In this document: positions 59,626-64,000 of the stretch, one piece after another
Numbering within the stretch: the first letter of the stretch is position 1
Layout: each line of letters opens with the position of its first letter
Notes under the pieces: model-generated
What the model saw: the letters and a program-made list of their open reading frames with translations, nothing else
What the model was told of the DNA's origin: nothing
Database searches by the model: none
Position numbers and translations under genes: made by a program
Assembly (NCBI RefSeq): GCF_000006445.2
Contig: NC_006048.2
Location: 2,232,001-2,296,000 of the forward strand
Reading direction: 5' to 3'
DNA: 64,000 nucleotides
From: Debaryomyces hansenii CBS767
Lineage: Eukaryota > Ascomycota > Pichiomycetes > Serinales > Debaryomycetaceae

Positions 59626-61578
59626 TTATCTTTGTGATGATTTTGAAGCAATATCTTCTATCGTTATTTGGGTACCAGAAGTTCCTGAACTCCCTTCATC
59701 AAATACTTCTTCACTAGAAGGATTACTATCATTTCCATATTTGTCATCTTCATCTGCTCTATCAGCAGATATAGCTTCGCTTTTAGCATTAATTCGATTG
59801 GCATGCTTATAATTTTCATTAGAATCATTTGCTCTCAATATGTAGTCAAGAGTCTCAAAATCATTCTTCTTGTGTTCTTCATTATTTGTGTAGTCCGATA
59901 ATCCAAAATCTATCAAAGATATCTTACCAGAAACAGACACATGAATGTTGGCTAGCCTAATATCATTATGCGAAATTCCTATCAGATGAAGCTCTTCGAG
60001 TCTTGATTTGATAACTTTGTACACTTCTTTGTTATTCCACTTTTCTTCTGGGACTTCCTTCCCTAGGTATTCAAATATATGCATCGGATGATCAGAAAGC
60101 CCGTTCCAATAACCAGAAACAAGGAGCTTTGGGAAATTAGAAGCGAATTCTGACTTAGCAATTCTTTCATTAATTAAAAGCTCGTTGAAAAACATGCCAT
60201 AATACCCCTCTTTTTCCGGTATCTCCAAACACATCAAACTATTCTCTTCCCACAATCGACTAGAGTAGTAGTATAGTTTGACAAAAACTGGCGATGGAAG
60301 TTTCAAATCAGGATAAAATTCTGCGGAATCGTATATAACTCGACAATATGTGTTACCATCGATAGCATCAAAGTTATCACTGGCGTCGTTTTCTTTTACC
60401 GAATCTAAGTTGCCTGAAAATCCACGTCTCGCTAATTTTCCCGAAGATCCAGAAGGGTCTCTAGGACGAACGTTGAAAAATGGATCCAGCTCTTCAAGTT
60501 TTTTTATCCCGGTGTTGTTGGCTACATCAAAACTTTTCATCAACCTGGCCTTCGTATCAGCTGTATCGGCAACATTCTTATAAAAAAATCCTGCTATAGC
60601 CGACCTTAAAGTGATGCCATTCTCCACAGTTTCTGGATTATTAATGACATAGTAGTCTATAATCATTTCGCCATCCACTATTTCATACCTAAAGAATCCT
60701 GAAAATGTTTGATGGTCTGAAATAAGAATCCTATCGGTTCCACAGAGGAAAGCTTGGTAGATATATTTGCTTAGAACCAAAGCAAATAATACTCTAGGCG
60801 ACCACTCCCTACCTGGAAAAAAATCCCCAATTGAATGCAGCCTCAATCTTCTTCGGTTCAGAATAGCTGTCTTGAATTCTTCAAAGCCTTGTGTCATTTT
60901 ATAAACTCCCGTTTTGTAATCACCTATCCCGAAAACAATTTCCGGATATTGCATATCTGAATCCGACTCGTTTTTCATATGAATGATATCAGGTTGTATC
61001 CTTCTTTTGCGATCTAGTGGGGGTCTTACAAACGAGGGACTAACAAAATGACTGGTTATATCACCAACGTCGTGAAAAAGATCATTAAGTGGATCAGCTA
61101 TTTTTCCATTAAAGTACCGCTGGATAGCTTGTTCTATATGCATTGCATCTCCCCGTGGGTAAGCATATTCTTGTGCTAAAGGTCGACGGCAAATATTCGA
61201 TTCTTTAAGAGCAATATCAAGCGGAGCAAGATACCTATCCTTGAAATCATCACTACTCATCTCCCTAAATTCAGCAGTAATCAATGCACGACTAGTATAC
61301 ACAACAATAGGTATAGAAGGCATATTCCCTAGACCCACTGATGCATTATCCTTAGACACTAGTTTCTCTGCACGACGTTCCTGCCCATCTTCATTACCCC
61401 CAATCTTAAGCAAGTGAGTGTCCAAAAAGACTCTTGTATTTAGTTCCCTGTTATTGAGAACTCTAATAAATAGTTCAGGATTTATTGTAATGCACCGGTT
61501 GCTAGGATCATCGATAGTGATAGTATCACTATCTACCCCTGAAAAATACATTCGTGGCATAATGTTATAGATATTCAA
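59626..61578 (-). CDS. PD-(D/E)XK nuclease-like plus protein kinase-like fusion, copy B
   Basis: A 650-aa tandem paralogue of the gene at 57264-59189. Comparison with copy A places the likely start at Met10 (61551; MYFSGVDSD), since the first nine residues have no counterpart. The nuclease part keeps the helix Glu (HIEQAIQRYF), IQPDIIHM, and GIGDYKTGVYK with the DYK triad. ALVLSKYIYQAFLCGTDRIL follows. The kinase part keeps VFVKLYYYS (Lys), the NELLINE Glu, SHNDIRLANIHV with the HND loop and Asn, and IDFGLSDY. The C-terminal tail is Ser/Asp/Glu-rich and unlike copy A. The active residues are conserved while the linkers and the nuclease N-terminus diverge, which suggests selection on both copies. 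A relic of the zinc-finger family begins 29 bp away. Confidence 0.8.
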   Translation of the reverse strand: MNIYNIMPRMYFSGVDSDTITIDDPSNRCITINPELFIRVLNNRELNTRVFLDTHLLKIGGNEDGQERRAEKLVSKDNASVGLGNMPSIPIVVYTSRALITAEFREMSSDDFKDRYLAPLDIALKESNICRRPLAQEYAYPRGDAMHIEQAIQRYFNGKIADPLNDLFHDVGDITSHFVSPSFVRPPLDRKRRIQPDIIHMKNESDSDMQYPEIVFGIGDYKTGVYKMTQGFEEFKTAILNRRRLRLHSIGDFFPGREWSPRVLFALVLSKYIYQAFLCGTDRILISDHQTFSGFFRYEIVDGEMIIDYYVINNPETVENGITLRSAIAGFFYKNVADTADTKARLMKSFDVANNTGIKKLEELDPFFNVRPRDPSGSSGKLARRGFSGNLDSVKENDASDNFDAIDGNTYCRVIYDSAEFYPDLKLPSPVFVKLYYYSSRLWEENSLMCLEIPEKEGYYGMFFNELLINERIAKSEFASNFPKLLVSGYWNGLSDHPMHIFEYLGKEVPEEKWNNKEVYKVIKSRLEELHLIGISHNDIRLANIHVSVSGKISLIDFGLSDYTNNEEHKKNDFETLDYILRANDSNENYKHANRINAKSEAISADRADEDDKYGNDSNPSSEEVFDEGSSGTSGTQITIEDIASKSSQR

Positions 61579-61607
61579 TAAGGTGTTTATTGTTCATCCC
61601 TTAATCT

Positions 61608-61970
61608 TTGATTGGGTTACCCTTCCTTGAAATTGATTATGTAAGTCCACATAGCAGCCACAGCATATTCAGTAAAATGAGTGCAATGAAAATATTGAAG
61701 CCAAAATACTTGTATCCGACAAGAGTGTTATATGCAAAGTTGGCCGGTCGGTTTTTCTATACGTTTGCAAAGTATAGCAGGAATGCAACAATCGAAGAGG
61801 TTATTCATAGACCAAAGCCACTACTGGTCGCACAAGCTATGCATGTCATGATGCAGACCTACGTTCTAGTTGCCAGGGATCCTACTCCGAGTTTGAGAAC
61901 TGTTCACCACAGGTTCAGCATGGCTATTCCAGCTTTTAAAACTATACCCTGCAATTGGGTGGAAGCGTGA
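61608..61970 (+). pseudogene. Relic of the zinc-finger ORF family found at the right edge
   Basis: Within this frame, ILKPKYLYPTRVLYAKLAGR followed by FFYTFAKYSRNATIEEVI aligns with GILKVPVLFTTQVIYANYAS, then FFYTFAKLCDNRIIEEVV, of the open frame at 62814-64000 (around 63575-63680). The remainder lacks the zinc finger and the rest of the protein, and the AT content is higher than in the intact relative. It is a decayed internal fragment on the same strand as its relative. Confidence 0.7.
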
Positions 61971-62813
61971 TATGACACCGTTCTACAGTTATCATTATAA
62001 CACATAAAAAACCCATATACATCCAATAGATATCTATAATAACAAGTTACCTTCGTATTCTCAAATGCTGAGAAGAATAAATATTGAATATGAGGTCTAT
62101 CCTACACGGTTCAAGTTTTCAAGATTTGCGAATATCGGTTTGGATTCTGAATTTTAAGAAACTTTCTGAGAAAAAGTGCGAAAACTTACAAATGTGATTT
62201 CTCACTTTCTCAGAATTTTCCTAAACTTGTTTATAATGCCTCTTATATACTACCTGATGATAGAAATATCACTGGTCATTATTGGGAATTGATGTATACG
62301 GAGACCTTACAAGATATTAATGAAAGGTATTGGAACCCTGACGAGCCTAATTAAAATTGGCAGCCTGACTCCGCGAAAAAAAAAGGGATCCTACAAAAGT
62401 TTTTGGGTGACATTTTGAGACTGGAACCGTTCCTCTAATTCACATACTAGACCATGCAGTGATATATTTATATCATGTAGACTGGTGCTCCGTGAAGAAT
62501 ATATACTTGTAAGAGTGATTCTTTAAAGTTGAGACGTTGATTTTTATAATTTTGAAATTTGTGCTAAAAAATATGAAAAATCATAAAACTGAGTACTATT
62601 TTCAAAACTTTTAGAAATTTAAAAGTAATAGTTTTAGGCCAAAATTGAGATATGTTTAATGTCCGTCTTTTAGAATGTTAGAATTGAAACATAACCTCAT
62701 ATATAGTCTATATGTGCCACAATGCTAATAATTATTTAGGGTGATTTTGAGAACCGAAACCATCGTTTTGTGTTGCGCTTTCGCCTTATACTCATTTCTT
62801 TCAAAAAGGTCAC
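61971..62813. other. Region with a possible further relic of the same family
   Basis: Between 62151 and 62354 a forward frame without an ATG reads KTYKCDFSLSQNF, then YILPDDRNITGHYWELMY and ERYWNPDEPN before a stop. It is protein-like, and by position could be the C-terminus of the decayed family member at 61608, but I cannot match it because the intact relative runs off the window. The rest (62355-62813) is AT-rich with nothing recognised. Confidence 0.35.
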
Positions 62814-64000
62814 ATGCATTTAACGCGTGCACGAATGGAATCTCGACGACAGATGAGCTGTCCTTTTTTGAAAATATTGAACCCTGCATCTTTTGCAACA
62901 AAAATGGAAGCAATACGCATTGTTGAGATTGATGGGGTTTCTGTTTTAACACATGACAGAAACATTCTTAACCCTTTTTCCGAGAGATTTAACAAGAGAT
63001 ATTTAGTGAATGCCATGGATTGTTCCATTGTCCGTGATGACATTCTATCAACAATTCATAACCACTTCGATAACCACTCAAAAGACCATTATGTGCGAAA
63101 AAGGGTTGTTCCCATCAATTACTACTCTGAAATAGCGGGAGTCAAGGAATCTAAACTCAATGTTTGCAAGATTTGTTTTAACCATTGCGCGCTGAACTAC
63201 ATTAATCAACATCTCAAGAAAGAGCATGGCGTTAAGAGAAAATTCCAACGGCACGTCTTCAGAACAACCGGGTATGCAATTCCCAACCAAAAGTGCGGCT
63301 TTTCCTATTTATACGGCGAAAAAGAAGACACCAAACCGCCCACTTCAATGACAACCATCGAAGGCCCGCTTACCCATCTCCGGTACGAGGACAAGTTCCT
63401 CCGCACAATCAACGCCAACCTATATTACGGAAAGGGATACCCGCAGTACTTACACAGCGAAAACAAGGAAGAAAGTATACCGGTGTTTGAGGCCGTCAAG
63501 AAGTATATTCTCCAGGACAGGCCACATTTGAAGGGCACGCATCCCATTTACAATCGGATGTTGCGAGAAGGCATATTGAAGGTTCCCGTTCTCTTTACGA
63601 CCCAGGTTATCTATGCAAACTATGCCAGCCGCTTTTTCTACACGTTTGCCAAGTTATGCGATAACCGAATCATCGAGGAAGTGGTGACCAATCCCACCGA
63701 CGAAGTGGTGAAGCGGGCGGTGATGGAGACGATCGAAAGGTATATTGTGGTGGAAGAAGACACGACTGAAACGTTTATCAAAGCCGTGATTATCTCGTTG
63801 ATGCTTCCTGATGACCGGTTTGCGCAGTCAAAGGTGCGAGCCAAAATCTTTGACGGGATCAACTATTTCTTGAAGTTGGCCATAGCAGACTATATGTTGA
63901 TGAGAAACAACGCCAAGGAGATTATCAAAAACTGGGAACATCTAGCATACCAGGCATTTGAGTCCACACGGTCATACAACCATAAATTCAATAGGACGTT
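62814..64000 (+). CDS. Unknown zinc-finger protein, cut by the right window edge
   Basis: A single frame is open from the first ATG after an in-frame stop (62748-62750) to the last base, at least 395 codons. A later ATG at 62904 is also a plausible start. Residues 118-138 hold a finger of the form C-x2-C-x11-H-x4-H (CKICFNHCALNYINQHLKKEH). The rest is mixed helical with NYASRFFYTFAKLCDN and EEVVTNPTDEVVKRAVMETI. The finger resembles the lone C2H2-like finger seen in fungal telomere-linked helicase and transposon-related proteins, but no helicase motif lies in the visible part. The last kilobase is much richer in G+C than the window, which suggests different origin or stronger expression. No family is assigned. 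Confidence 0.65.
   Translation, partial: MHLTRARMESRRQMSCPFLKILNPASFATKMEAIRIVEIDGVSVLTHDRNILNPFSERFNKRYLVNAMDCSIVRDDILSTIHNHFDNHSKDHYVRKRVVPINYYSEIAGVKESKLNVCKICFNHCALNYINQHLKKEHGVKRKFQRHVFRTTGYAIPNQKCGFSYLYGEKEDTKPPTSMTTIEGPLTHLRYEDKFLRTINANLYYGKGYPQYLHSENKEESIPVFEAVKKYILQDRPHLKGTHPIYNRMLREGILKVPVLFTTQVIYANYASRFFYTFAKLCDNRIIEEVVTNPTDEVVKRAVMETIERYIVVEEDTTETFIKAVIISLMLPDDRFAQSKVRAKIFDGINYFLKLAIADYMLMRNNAKEIIKNWEHLAYQAFESTRSYNHKFNRT

Noticed and set aside
62741..62926. Short 61-codon ORF containing CIFC and THC in front of the zinc-finger frame
   Set aside because: It begins with a non-ATG codon and overlaps the longer open frame; the possible extra finger could be real only if a frameshift or intron joined it, for which I see no signal.
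1..64000. CRISPR arrays, operons and Shine-Dalgarno sites
   Set aside because: Gene structure is clearly eukaryotic, and no regularly spaced short repeats were noticed.

Overview
The window reads as a budding-yeast (Saccharomycotina) chromosome segment. It is AT-rich and almost intron-free, with a TAF1 C-terminus, several Zn2Cys6 regulators, MFS and NCS1 permeases, secreted GH32 and GH27 enzymes, a Kha1-type antiporter and one short GTATGT...GACTAAC...AG intron. I cannot name the genus. CTG codons are rare (I find none in frame in the invertase), so the code must be treated with care. Where the two large regulator paralogues and a third relic can be compared, CTG lies opposite CTT, ATA or TTA, which favours leucine over serine. 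One CTG inside a serine run of the KHA1-like gene is a weak counter-signal.

Layout. 0-5 kb: end of TAF1, a small ORF, and an Ert1/Cwt1-like regulator with a PAS-like region. 5-13 kb: a Mnn4-type LicD protein, divergent invertase and alpha-galactosidase genes, then an NCS1 purine/cytosine-type permease divergent from a TENA/THI-4 gene. 14-20 kb: a Zn2Cys6 regulator, a decayed second copy of the NCS1/TENA divergent pair whose NCS1 start is fused to a broken RTA1 gene, and an intact RTA1-family gene. 21-31 kb: a Dal5/Soa1-type transporter, a Zn2Cys6 regulator, a secreted arylsulfotransferase-like protein, a DHA2 transporter and an aquaporin. 32-36 kb: a Jen-type carboxylate permease with a 3' intron, then a decayed Ty3/gypsy pol. 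36-41 kb: a regulator relic, a second RTA1 gene and a second large regulator, which together form an inverted duplicate of the RTA1/regulator pair at 14-20 kb. 41-47 kb: a beta-lactamase-fold hydrolase, a DIP1984-family protein of bacterial type, and KHA1.

47-64 kb is gene-poor and full of relics, as expected of a subtelomere-like region: a broken SRPBCC protein, a broken MDR/FLR1-type transporter, a broken kinase-like gene, a GPI-type acid phosphatase, two tandem nuclease-kinase fusion genes, and at the right edge a G+C-richer zinc-finger ORF of unknown family with a decayed relative 1.2 kb upstream.

Themes. The left part carries sugar-scavenging genes (INV with MEL) and a possible pyrimidine/thiamine salvage pair. 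The middle carries a possible sulfonate or aryl-sulfate cluster and a twice-duplicated efflux/regulator module with a 286-bp identical tract between the inverted copies. The most novel candidates are the PD-(D/E)XK plus kinase fusion pair and the associated zinc-finger family. The clearest transfer candidate is the DIP1984 gene.
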